Shown piece by piece: positions 1-9,225 of a DNA stretch of 64,000 bases (positions are counted from its first letter, which is position 1; each line of letters opens with the position of its first letter). This DNA is from Xestospongia muta (lineage: Eukaryota; Porifera; Demospongiae; Haplosclerida; Petrosiidae). Below the pieces are notes generated by a model, which was given only the letters and a program-made list of their open reading frames with translations, was not told the origin of the DNA and did no database searches. Both the position numbers and the translations under genes were made by a program. The stretch covers positions 1,862,501-1,926,500 of the forward strand of contig OY848927.1 in the NCBI GenBank assembly GCA_963693285.1. Reading direction: 5' to 3'.

Positions 1-1226
1 TCAGCAATAACTGCCTTGTCGCTTGTAAACTAGAACAGGATTAAAAGGCTCCATTTCTAGCTCTCATACAATCGTATCAACTGATGTTGCATCGTTCTCA
101 TGTCTCTTCACTTGGTTGTCTTGCACAGAACGTTTGATGTTTTGAATGTCTTGAGTTGATAGAAAATGTTTCCGTGAAACTGTTTGGTCGAAATCTTGTC
201 TGATAACTCAATGGCCAACATTCTCTCTCACATCTAAACAAAATCACATTGTGTGATTAAGTAGTAAAATAAATATTTATAATTATACATACCTTCCAAT
301 ATCCATTGGGAAAGAATGCCTTTGTTAACACTTCCAGCCACTTCCTCTTTAAGATGTTTTGGTAATGGTAGGTGTGGGATTTCCTTAGGGCCCAAGGTCA
401 TGATTAGTATGAGCTGTAATATAAGTCACCTCCACATGGTGGTCATGGTACTCATCAACATACATTCGAGACAAACAAACAGCATTAAGTTTACGTGTAG
501 GTTTTTGATGGGGCCTCTTTTTGTCTGTTTTTCTTTGTGAAGGATTGCCCCAATACTCTCCATCTCGGCAGCAGGAAAAATAATAGGTGGTTTTTATAGC
601 TAAAGAAAAAATATAATAATTATCTGTGAAAATGATTGAGTCTATATCTTGTATGTACCATTGTTCAATTTTGGTTTGTAAAATTACTGTCGTTGAACAT
701 AGGCAGTATATGTATCCTCCTCCTCTAACTCTTTCCACTTGTAATATTGCTGAATTGAGTCAAACTTGAGGAGTTTTGTGCCTAAATTGTAGGTTGTTAC
801 ATTTAATCGATGCAATATATGAGTGATCAGAATGGCAATCAATTCAGATCACCTAGTGAAAAATTATTGACACATACCAAGAGATTCTTTGTGAATTGAC
901 TGACAGTGGTCCAGCAGCAATTTCATTGTTCGAAATGGTGGTAATGATTCACATTTGAATGGACAAAAAAAATCGGTTGCTGTAACTTGATTTCTGAAGA
1001 TCCGTACATTCATTATGAGTTAAGCTCAAATGAGAAATCAGTCAATCCTTTTGTGAAAATGACTTGCCACAAATATGACAAGAATAAGCTAAACATAAGC
1101 ATGAATTATATTTACAATTAACTTGGTTCACTTACTTTTGCCTTCAGTTGGTATCTCATTGTTACCAGACTGAGTGTCAGATTTAGAGTTTTCAGCAGAC
1201 TCAGCAGAGCTAGCAGCTTGGCTCAT
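1..1226 (-). pseudogene. Zinc-finger / FAR1-MULE-like transposon protein, N-terminal part, decayed
   Basis: Five exon-like blocks read leftward: 1226-1136 (ATG at 1226; donor GTAAGTG), 1088-878 (donor GTATGTG), 781-688, 599-293 (donor GTATGTAT) and 233 to beyond position 1. Exon 1 encodes a Ser/Ala-rich start (MSQAASSAESAENSK). Exon 2 carries a C2H2 finger starting CHICGKSF with H-x4-H spacing, then a second, shifted frame with a finger-like CPFKC...HCQSIH. Exon 4 encodes YYFSCCRDGEYWG, then a basic stretch and HTNHDLGP; exon 5 has TQDIQNIKR. This order resembles animal proteins related to FAR1/Mutator-like transposases, in which a DNA-binding N-terminus precedes a DDE core; the core would lie left of the window. 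Breaks: TGA at 1044-1042 inside finger 1, a frame change between the fingers, another near 385, and stops at 210-208, 66-64 and 3-1. Family assignment is from recalled sequence patterns, so moderate. Confidence 0.55.
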
Positions 1227-1406
1227 GTCTCTTTCCAGCTGAACAGTTAACTCCCACCAAAAATGTGTCGTCACGTGAGGTCAAAGTTCATTGTCATCCA
1301 CTGCACAATGGATTCTATAATAATTATTACTATTAAAATAATAATCATATATTGTCTTTTGCAATTTAAGGGAGCTATAAAGCCGCTGTGGTTCTAAAAA
1401 AACCTT

Positions 1407-1641
1407 TTAACAAATGATGCTGGCACGTGAAACTCTTGTAGCATCAGCAGTTCTTTTGAGAGGTCCTTGAGTACGTTGACGCCTGTGGAGTTCCTCAAAA
1501 TAGTCATAGACATTTGCAACAACCTCCTTTGTTTGCGACCTCAGTCTCTTCCCCTTTGTAAAAAGTAATGAATAATATTAAAATGTACTTCAGTGCTAAG
1601 TGGATAAAGTAGGTGAGAAAATACCTCACCTTACATTCCAT
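1407..1641 (-). pseudogene. Helix-turn-helix N-terminus of a DDE transposase, truncated
   Basis: The main block, 1553-1407, reads GKRLRSQTKEVVANVYDYF..., then LKRTADATRVSRAS and a TAA at 1409-1407. A basic lead-in, a helix with NVYDYFEEL and a recognition-like TADATRVS segment are typical of the N-terminal helix-turn-helix of the IS630/Tc1-mariner-type (DDE_3) transposases common in invertebrates. A possible mini-exon at 1641-1630 (ATGGAATGTAAG followed by donor GTGAGG) would join in frame through an acceptor ending at 1554. Nothing of the catalytic domain follows, so this is a fragment. Another possible tiny exon (1954-1905, MSEYNITKRSSS..., donor GTAATTG) lies upstream but does not join in frame. 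Confidence 0.45.
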
Positions 1642-2481
1642 GCATACAACACCTTTTTTAATGAAGGCCTCAACTCAATTCAGACTGAGTATAATATAAG
1701 GTTTATTCAATTTTAGGGTATCTAATTACAATAATTTTGGTAATTTACATAAACTAGATAAAGTTGCTGGCTTGAAAGCAAGACCACATACTGCATATAA
1801 TTACTTATTAACAGAACCAATTTAAATACTCTTCATTCAGATGATTTCTCATGAAAATATTGACCGTTATTATACCAATGATGACAGACATTTTAGACAA
1901 TTACCTTAACACTGTTGTGGAGCTGCTCCTTTTGGTAATGTTGTACTCAGACATCTCATTGAGCTAGTCCAAATGAATAAAAGAACAAGTCACACATAAC
2001 TTAATGTACTGTAAATTCTAAAGTGATTGTTATACATGATACAAAGTGATTATTCATACTGATTCTCTCTAATTATCAAACCTCAAATAAAGGAGATTAC
2101 TTATTACTGAATTTTGTGATAATGACCAGACCAGAAGTCAGACTTCACAGTCTCATATCCAGCTCTACAAACAATAGGAAACATTGTAGGTCTGGGTATG
2201 ACTGTACATAGCTCAACCTAGACCAATTTTATGTTGGATATGATACATGTAATATACCCAGCCTTATATCAAAAGTATACCTACTGCATTATGTAAGTAA
2301 TTACAGAATGTTACATAGCTATCTCAATACTTCTTTCAGTTATATACTTACTAAATGGTTAACTCTGAGGCAGCTAATTGACATCGACCTCGAAGCCGCC
2401 CCAGACAAGTTCGCTAGGTTGTACCCGAGACGAATGAGAATGACGGAAATACTTCATGATTAAATTTAAACTGCGCTATAT
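1642..2481. other. Mostly AT-rich spacer with a GC-rich block at 2380-2450
   Basis: No convincing gene. The block at about 2380-2450 is much richer in G+C and CpG than its surroundings and is open on both strands: plus, ending IDIDLEAAPDKFARLYPRR... with TAA near 2460; minus, a 27-codon ATG frame from about 2459. I do not recognise either product. It lies just upstream of the NRF1/TATA motif pair and may be a promoter-proximal region or a remnant of a repeat. Confidence 0.3.
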
Positions 2482-2503
2482 TTGCGCATGCGCAATATAA
2501 AAG
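2482..2503 (+). promoter_or_regulatory. NRF1-type palindrome followed by TATA box
   Basis: TTGCGCATGCGCAA (2482-2495) is a perfect 14-bp palindrome containing GCGCATGCGC, the consensus of the metazoan NRF1 factor. It abuts TATAAAAG (2496-2503). Initiation about 30 bp downstream would fall at about 2525-2535, exactly where a transposable element has inserted (target duplication 2523-2531). The next good start codon downstream is the ATG at 3845, across the insertion. Motifs are seen directly; promoter activity is inferred. Confidence 0.55.
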
Positions 2504-2522
2504 GCGTGGTCCTAAACTTATA

Positions 2523-2531
2523 GCTCCCCCC
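2523..2531. repeat. Left 9-bp target-site duplication of TIR element
   Basis: GCTCCCCCC, repeated exactly at 3769-3777. The outermost TIR base pair is C/G and the site is C-rich, so the duplication could be counted as 7 to 9 bp; 9 bp is the longest consistent reading. Confidence 0.75.
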
Positions 2532-2568
2532 ATAGATAGTATAGACTACGTAACCGGGATTGGAAACG
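2532..2568 (+). repeat. Left terminal inverted repeat
   Basis: Pairs with 3733-3768 over about 36 bp with one indel (GTAACC on the left, GGTACG on the right). The match stops just after GGAAACG. Confidence 0.8.
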
Positions 2569-3732
2569 CCCACGCACTTCCGGTACACTTTGTCATCTTT
2601 ATCTGACAAGCACAAACAGTATAATATATGTAAACTATGGCCTGTTTCTTCTGAAACTAGCGTGTAGTATTTTTGGAATCTTTTCTTTAATTAAGTGTTA
2701 GTTTATAATAAATATTTATTAGTGTTAGATAGTGCAGACCTCCTGTTAAATGGTGTTCTAGGTCTGAAAACAGGGAGATTGTATCAACTTTTGCAATCAG
2801 CCTAGTACATGATCTGTCATCCGCTCTTGAACAAGATAATTGTAAGAATATGACAACAAGAATGGAGAGAATATGGGGAAGATACCATGACATCAGGACG
2901 TCAGAGCACTTTAGGTCTACATGGTGTAGTTTCATTCAAGCATTGATTAGTTGTTCAAACAATCCTGTCGTGTATCAGTACATTACTGATCAAATATTTA
3001 GTGGCATAATTATCCTAGTCACTAGTACTAATTCCTATAAAAGATCTATTATATTAGCCTGTGCTTTCTATAGTACAGTCTGAATTTTCTTTTACCATTT
3101 GAAAGGAAAATATTTATTAATAATTATTTTAGTGCACTATACTTAATTTTTGTACTGAATATGTACGAGTATTTTGTATCTTACATAACTGTGACAGGAG
3201 ATTGCTAAAGCAAATTATAACAAGCTAAACCAACACAGCAATCCTTCATCTTCAGATAAAAGGTTGTAATTTATGTCTACATAGCTTAAAACAATGGCTA
3301 TAGTCCCAAAAGTGCACCTCTATCTTATGTTGTTTTAGTGTTTTCCATAAGAATAGCGCGACTTTACTTAGAAAGAACAGTCTAAACCAACGTGTTCTTA
3401 TTTGTTCTAAATATTTCGTCCTAAATCTTTTAGTAATAACAATGCTGTAAGATGAAAGAGCTACAAAAGTATTTTTAGTGCTATTTTCATCGTAAAATAA
3501 GTAATTTAAAAGTGAATGCCTGTGTTATTAACTACTTTTAATAATAGAACATAAAGAAAATTATATAGTGAATGTTTTGATAAATAAAAATCACATTAAT
3601 GTCTTCATAGAGTAATATAATACTGGTAAGAGTGTGTCCAGTTTACAATGTCAGGTAATAAAAATTAATTGATTTCTTTGGACACGGAGTGCGTTTTCGA
3701 ATGTTCATTCGGTTCTATGGGATCACGTGATC

Positions 3733-3768
3733 CGTTTCCAATCCCGGTACGTAGTCTATACTATCTAT
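3733..3768 (-). repeat. Right terminal inverted repeat
   Basis: Reverse complement of 2532-2568 with one missing base, followed directly by the second GCTCCCCCC target copy (3769-3777). Confidence 0.8.
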
Positions 3769-3777
3769 GCTCCCCCC
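3769..3777. repeat. Right 9-bp target-site duplication
   Basis: Exact copy of 2523-2531. Removing one copy and the element brings the TATA box at 2496 to about 100 bp from the ATG at 3845. Confidence 0.75.
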
Positions 3778-4433
3778 TAACGCCATTCCTAGAACCCCCC
3801 CTGAAAGCACAGTATTTTATCTATAGTATCAGTATCAGCTTATAATGGAGGTATGTGATGTCTTACATTTTTGTTCTTGATCTTGTGACTTTATTGGAAC
3901 TACTGTTCAACAATTATTATTAAGTGGACATCCTCTCATTATACTTTTAGATCGTATATATAGGTTAACAAAATCAACTTCATAGATTTAATATGTGGTG
4001 ATCTTGGTCATTGACTACTGCACATTTTACGAAGATAACTGTAAAATATAGACATTAGAAATGTCTACATCAATAGTACTGATTTATAACTTTTGATTTT
4101 ATTTATGTTACAATTAATCAGTATTTTGTTGTATTGATGTGATTTTATATATTTAATGTTTCAACTAATATTATGCATAAATGTTTATATTGTTTATTGG
4201 GAAGGATACTTAATAAACAATATGATCTGCCGGCATAATTCCTCAATTGGTCCAAATGCTAGGCAGTAACTTCACCTATTGTAACAAGATAATGACATGC
4301 TGCAATACAAAGGCAGGGCTTCGTATATGTGTGACTAATAAACTTACATTCAGAAAGACAATGTTCATTTGTGTACTAGAAAATATATAGGAAGTTGCAT
4401 TGTTGTTACTATCATGGCGCGATCACGATGATC

Positions 4434-4451
4434 AACTGAGCATGCTCAGTT
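4434..4451. repeat. 18-bp perfect palindrome
   Basis: AACTGAGCATGCTCAGTT reads the same on both strands. Its core CTGAGCATGCTCAG recurs in the 5' LTR at 14773-14786, with one change in the 3' LTR, and a partial match lies near 11891. Function unknown. Confidence 0.6.
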
Positions 4452-4501
4452 TGACTAGCAGCCCTAGTACCACCACTTTTTACTAGAAAATAATAATCTT
4501 A

Positions 4502-4524
4502 GACGCCCTTCCTTCATTTTAGCC
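4502..4524. repeat. Short dispersed repeat at the broken end of the transposase
   Basis: CGCCCTTCCTTCATTTTAGC matches, in the same orientation, CGCCCTTACTTCATTTTAGC near 6069-6088 and a similar stretch near 6164-6184. The transposase homology on the minus strand ends right at this repeat, so it may mark an insertion or deletion junction. Confidence 0.5.
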
Positions 4525-5947
4525 ACAGATATGCACCCATTGCACCCAATGTCAATGTACAAAAACTTGTAGTCAGCATCCACTACTGCCAGCAACACAA
4601 TGCTAAAGCTGTGTTTGTAGTTGAAGTAGTAAGATCCACTGTTTGGAGGGGTTGGATTAATATATGCTTGCCATCCATTGCCCCTATGCAGTGGGGAAAC
4701 TGCCACTGTGTGTTAAAATTATCAGCAACAGACTTCCATTCTCCTTCTGTTTTTGGTACCTGCATAAAAGATAGAAGCAAATTTCATTGTATATCTCTTT
4801 TATAATTACAGGAAATAAGGGAAGAAGCACCTAAAGAAAGTGATGAATTCTACATAATGGAGAATGGACAGGATGATAATGATGTATATATTGATTTAGA
4901 AGAAACAGTTCACTCAACAAAACAACCAATCGAAAGAAGAGATAGAAGACCAATTACTAAGTGTCAAAAGAAGGAATCAAAAGAGGATATTTTACAAACA
5001 AAAGCAATAGAATGTATCGAAAGATCAGCTGGCACTAACAAGAATACAACCAAGTGGGATGCCGATGATATATTTGGAGAGTATGTTGCAACTGAATTAT
5101 GATCCATTAAAAATGAAGAGGCAAAGCGACATGTTAAATTTCGGATTCAATCACTGCTCTTCTCTTCATTAAGCTCCCATCCCATACCAACTTTCCCTAC
5201 ACCTATTTATGTGCCTGGAGCTCAAGCAATGCACTCACAGTGGGACCACTCTCGCTCATCTACTCCTACTGATGGATGGCATCAGAGTACATCTCCGTAT
5301 GGTTCTTTTAATGAAGACTGTGCTGATACTTATTAAATGACAAATTATATATTTATGGTCTGATTCTGTCCTAATGCACATGTTCATATGATACTTATTG
5401 AATTTATGTACAATGTATGCAAGTTTAAAAATGTCATGAAGTTATAGTCGATTACCTGTATACAATGCTCAAGTGACTTAACAATGGCCACACAGGTTTC
5501 AGGTATGATCCTTCCAATTGTTTGAGCAGGAATTCTGTAGACATACTGTAAACTTGAGTAGTTCTCACCTATAGTACAAACTGCACATTTATCAGAGTAT
5601 AACATATCTACATACATTACCTGTTGCTAAAAAACATAGATCAAAACCAATCTCTCTCCTGGAGAAATTGCCTCTCGCATGTTAGTGTCTTGATATGTGA
5701 TGGAAAATGCTGTAAGTTTTAGCAATTCTTCAAAGGTTGCAACATCCATTTGTCAAAAATGGTGGTAGGAGGTTACATCAGAAAGTCGTAGCTCCTGGAG
5801 CAACTGGTGACAAGCCCCAAACTGTTGCCTCTTTTTAATCCAGTCTCTTGTCCACACAGTCCTATTTCTACGCCTTCTACATCTTTTTTTCATCAAAACA
5901 GCTACTATTATTCCACATGTACCAACAAGCACATCAGCATCGGCCAT
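4525..5947 (-). pseudogene. PIF/Harbinger transposase (HARBI1-like), spliced and decayed
   Basis: Exon A (5947-5621) starts MADADVLVG and carries RRRRNRTVWTRDWIKKRQQF, then LLQELRLSDV, the usual N-terminus of animal Harbinger transposases. A 52-bp intron (5620-5569, GTAATG...TATAG) leads to exon B (5568-5456; YSSLQYVYRIPAQTIGRII, the helix-turn-helix region). A 696-bp intron (5455-4760) leads to exon C (4759-4525; FPHCIGAMDGKHI with the first catalytic Asp, then SGSYYFNYKHSFSIVLLAVV and DADYKFLYIDIG with the second). Splice phases A-B and B-C agree. Breaks: TGA at 5755-5753, a frame change between 5655 and 5630, one missing base in the C-run at about 4647-4651, and loss of everything after GCIS, including the region of the third acidic residue. 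The long intron contains exon 2 of the plus-strand BESS-like gene. In live elements the enzyme cuts and pastes DNA with the help of a Myb-like partner. Confidence 0.85.
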
Positions 5948-5957
5948 TTTGTTAAAA

Positions 5958-6048
5958 TGTTGCACACAACATATGGAAGAAATGTTGTAAACCATTTTGC
6001 ATGCAGCACGTTGCACACAACATGTTGCATGCAACAATGTTGCACCAT
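5958..6048. repeat. Cluster of GTTGC/GCAAC palindromic motifs
   Basis: TGTTGCACACAACA occurs at 5959-5972; at 6010-6048 come GTTGCACACAACA, the perfect palindrome GTTGCATGCAAC and TGTTGCACCATG in quick succession. They lie directly upstream of the transposase ATG at 5947, so they could be its promoter or sub-terminal transposase sites, or an unrelated short repeat. Confidence 0.45.
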
Positions 6049-6065
6049 GTATGGTGGCCTTAATT

Positions 6066-6260
6066 AGGCGCCCTTACTTCATTTTAGCCATCTCTCTGTT
6101 AAGACGTTACTTCTACAGGACTGTTAGCAAGACAAGAAGAAAGATCTGGAGTCATGTTGTCGATGCCCTTACTTCATTTTAGCTATCTCTCTGTCAGGAC
6201 GTTACTTCTGCAGGGCTGTTAGGAAGACAAGAAGAAAGATCTGGAATCATGTTGTTGAGT
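6066..6260. repeat. Two tandem copies of a 95-bp unit
   Basis: GCCCTTACTTCATTTTAG starts at 6070 and again at 6165. Both are followed by CATCTCTCTGT or a close variant, then GACGTTACTTCT and GACAAGAAGAAAGATCTGGA. The copies differ at several positions, so the duplication is not recent. Its first 20 bases are shared with 4502-4524. Confidence 0.7.
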
Positions 6261-7872
6261 GGTTCTGATGGTGTTTTTTGCAGTAAATACTGAGACAAAG
6301 CTGTTTCTGGCTACAAAAAAGTGGAAGACAGTAGTAACAAATACAGTCAGAGTAACAGTACTCCATATGTGTTTTGGTATAGCTAGTTTGTCCCATTTAA
6401 CTTTTGTATTCAGTGAGCTTTAGTCAGTTTTAGTTTCTTCCTCATTTATCCTTTATTTAGTGCATTAGGATCCTAACTAAGCCTGTCATTTTTCCCTGTA
6501 ATATTATAGACTTTTGAAACCAGTATATTTAGTACAATATAGGAAGTTTGAATAAAATCAGTCAAGTGTCTTTATTTAGTTCAAGCTTGTTTATCCTCCT
6601 TGGGTTTACTTTTGTATTAGTATTAGCTTGTGATGTTCAGACAATTCCTCTTCTCTTGGACTTGTTGTGTGTAGAGTATTACAGCATAATAGATCCCTCA
6701 TTATATTTATAGCCTATTATCGTTTCATTATAGTGAATTTTATTTAAGTATATCTTCCTGCTTATTCCCTATACAACTTGCTGTATCAGCAATATGAATG
6801 TAGTAGTTTCACCAATTAAATTTTGATAGCTTTCCCACATGTCATTTAATTTCTTATATCTTAATTTAAGTCTCATGTCTATCTACTTACTGGCTATTTG
6901 TATGAAGACATCTCTTCAGTTGTTTACATAGAGTGCCCTAACATAATCTATGTTTGTTGTCCTCTTCCATATTAACAGTGTTTTAATGTATCTTTCTACG
7001 TTGTAACTGTATCCCAAAATATTGAGACATTTATGAATGTGATTATTTTTAGTCAAGTTTTGATATCCCTAAACACCTATGAAAAGGTCATCATGTTGTC
7101 CTATACTAGATCCACTAAAACAAAATAATTTGTAAATACTTTCAAAATATTTTAGGGCAACTACTTGGTACTTACAAGTTATGATTATATTCATATTTAT
7201 ATAATTGAGGAGTAATCAGGGATGTTCATAATTGGCAGGAGCTATAATGATAGGAAAAATGGGAAAGGACACGAGACACTCAAACAAATAATTAGAATGT
7301 CAAAATTAAATTGTGTCAGTCAAATTCAATTTTTAGATGTGAATGCATTTGAGCATCTATTTAAGCTAGAAGATTGATTGTGATAAAGCCTGAACTAAAA
7401 TATTAGGAATAAATATTAAAATACAGTTTTCTATATGGGTACAGAACAATGGGATAAGTGTTTAACCAGTAGAATTTACAAGATAATTGTGGATATAGTA
7501 GCAGAACATATACAACTACAAAACACATATATCATACGTATAAATACATTGAACTATCTATGATAAATGTCAAAGCAAATTCTCAATTAGCAGTGTACAT
7601 GTCTATATAATAGTAACATGACTCTTGATTGGATGTTTGTAGTGTACTCTCTATTCTGCTTTGTCTGTCATAATGGACATTACTAGTCAACTCCACATAT
7701 TATACAAGTTTATTAACATTGTTGTGTATATGTGTGGGTATGGTTACTTATAGTCACTGTGTGTGTGTCTGTGTCTGTTTGCCTATGATACATTGATCAA
7801 CAATACTATTACAACTGTGTTTATATCAACAAGATTTGGCAGATTGTACTATAAAGAATATTTTTTCTAATA
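6261..7872. other. AT-rich spacer, no gene seen
   Basis: No open frame, splice pair or motif that I can connect to a family. A short GT-rich microsatellite-like run occurs at about 7756-7778. The upstream exon(s) of the Roc/COR-like gene could be here, but I cannot recognise them. Confidence 0.4.
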
Positions 7873-8063
7873 GATTATTCTGGTTCACTTAAGAATGAAT
7901 GCACTTAAAGAACAAGGTGTTGAAGTTAAATGTACCAAACTCTCTGTATCTGGTCCACAGTAGTCCTGTAACTACAGTACCTGAAGTAAGAATGGTAACA
8001 ACTACACACTATAAAGTTGGAGAAACTACCTAGAGTAAGTTAAATCTTGATTCACTAAAGCAA

Positions 8064-8423
8064 ATGGTTGGTGAAGACATTGTGCATTATTTAGAACAAA
8101 GACATGAAGATATTTCCTCTACTACACCTGCACATTTCGAAGGAATGTTGCCATCTATTCAAACCGTTTCTCAATCTTCAGAGTCCCTATTCCCTTCAGT
8201 ACATTGTACTGTTAGAAATAAGATCCTACTAAAGTTACGTAGTGTACAGGAGTCTCCTCAGCTATTTAAATCACACTGGATATATGTAGTAGACTCTGGA
8301 GGTCAATCTGCTTTCATAGACATTGCTCCTGCATTATTACATTATACTTCAGGGAACATATTCACATATAAGCTAAATGAAAAGCTCGAGGACAAAGTTA
8401 AGTTTAATTACAGCATTGATTGA
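8064..8423 (+). pseudogene. Roc-like segment with DSGGQ (G3) motif
   Basis: The longest clean stretch of the GTPase-like part, 119 codons, beginning MVGEDIVHYLEQRHED. HWIYVVDSGGQSAFIDIAPA resembles the end of switch II in Roc-like domains: hydrophobic beta strand, DxxGGQ, and a hydrophobic helix. LKRSV-like spacing and KLEDKVKFNYSID follow before a TGA at 8421-8423. It is one piece of the larger broken gene and would not act alone. Confidence 0.55.
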
Positions 8424-8887
8424 TGTCAAATTGACAAATTAGAGGAACGACACATTATACACCTGCAGCTTTTAAAGCATCAAATCGGTCACTTGTATCT
8501 TAAGGCATTCTGTCTAGTACTAGGAACATTTTATGATAAGACATTCTGGTGAATCTTTAGATGAAAAAGATGCTATTCTCAGTCCAATATTGAACCTATT
8601 CAAGAATGTTAAACGTGTTTATCCTAATTTTGGGGAGAAAATTGTAGCTTTAAATGCAACTGCTAGAGGTGAAGAGAAAAAAAGCTGGCTGATGATATTC
8701 GTCACAACATAGCCCTATTTTACATTAAGGCTGACATTCCAATTCAATGGTTTTTGTTCCAGATAGAGCTAGAGAAGCATCACAAGACACCAGCCCATCT
8801 CATTACCATGTCTGATTGTATTAAGATTGGCAATGATATCAATATGGATAGTAATGAAATTGAGTCAGCCTTGATGTAGTATCATGA

Positions 8888-9123
8888 TTTGACCATCTAT
8901 TTTATTTTCCTGGAGTGCTTGATAATGTTGTCTTCCTTAATCCACAATCACTCCTTAACAAACTAACACAATTGATCAGGATCTCTTTTTCTGGTACTGC
9001 TCAATACTTAGAAGGTATAAACATCATTGTTTCTGGTGGAGCTGATGTAAATCTTAAAGAAAAGGGAATTTTTTCACAATCTACTGACCAAATGGAGTTA
9101 CCTGTCACAAAGCTTTTTAGATG
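8888..9123 (+). pseudogene. COR-like segment
   Basis: FDHLFYFPGVLDNVVFLNPQ then SLLNKLTQLIRISFSG is characteristic of the COR region that follows Roc. TGA at 9122-9124 ends this frame, and homology resumes in another frame (FSAEDFLKLMEHIYFISS, about 9127-9180). This stretch is also the part duplicated at 12003 onward. Confidence 0.55.
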
Positions 9124-9225
9124 ATATTCTCAGCTGAGGATTTCTTAAAGTTGATGGAACATATTTATTTTATCTCCTCTACCTGATAAACCAGGACAAT
9201 ACTTCCTTCCTTCTGTTCTTCCAAT

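Larger units (their letters stand above)
2532..3768. mobile_element. Non-autonomous TIR DNA transposon, 1237 bp
   Basis: The ends are inverted repeats of about 36 bp. The left end starts ATAGATAGTATAGACTACGT and continues through ACCGGGATTGGAAACG (to 2568); the right end (3733-3768) is its reverse complement with a single missing base. A 9-bp direct duplication flanks it. The interior is AT-rich and has only short unrelated open frames (2687-2935 minus, 2850-3083 plus) that I do not regard as genes. Long TIRs with a 9-bp duplication fit Mutator-like elements best; Merlin (8-9 bp) or hAT (8 bp) are alternatives. Near the right end is the 14-bp palindrome GGATCACGTGATCC (3720-3733), which includes an E-box CACGTG. 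Confidence 0.8.
3845..5336 (+). pseudogene. Two-exon gene with BESS-like C-terminus, one in-frame TGA
   Basis: Exon 1 is only ATGGAG (3845-3850), followed by donor GTATGTG. The intron 3851-4811 ends TTTTATAATTACAG. Exon 2 (4812-5336) continues in the same frame: acidic N-terminus, Lys/Arg-rich middle (RRDRRPITKCQKK), then WDADDIFGEYVATEL. There a TGA (5100-5102, codon 99 of 176) interrupts; the frame resumes with SIKNEEAKRHVKFRIQSLLF and a Ser/Pro-rich tail to TAA at 5334-5336. The aspartate-rich lead, FGEYVATEL and the basic helix ending IQSLLF resemble the BESS-type C-terminal motif of MADF/Myb-like nuclear proteins, which are also the second protein of PIF/Harbinger transposons. No MADF or Myb domain is present. 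The TGA differs by one C-to-T change from CGA (Arg), so a nonsense mutation is likely; sequencing error or polymorphism is possible. It interlocks with a Harbinger transposase on the other strand. Confidence 0.55.

Noticed and set aside
316..540. Plus-strand open frame
   Set aside because: Antisense shadow of exon 4 of the minus-strand zinc-finger/MULE-like pseudogene.
1909..1954. Exon 1 of the helix-turn-helix transposase fragment
   Set aside because: ATG and donor look fine, but no in-frame junction to the next block could be found.
2687..3083. Open frames inside the TIR element
   Set aside because: About 80 codons on each strand, overlapping each other, with no family resemblance.
4611..4805. 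Plus-strand open frame
   Set aside because: Antisense shadow of transposase exon C.
5807..6182. Plus-strand open frames
   Set aside because: Shadow of transposase exon A and of the repeat cluster.
7750..7790. GT-rich run as regulatory Z-DNA or telomeric repeat
   Set aside because: Too short and imperfect; an ordinary microsatellite fragment.
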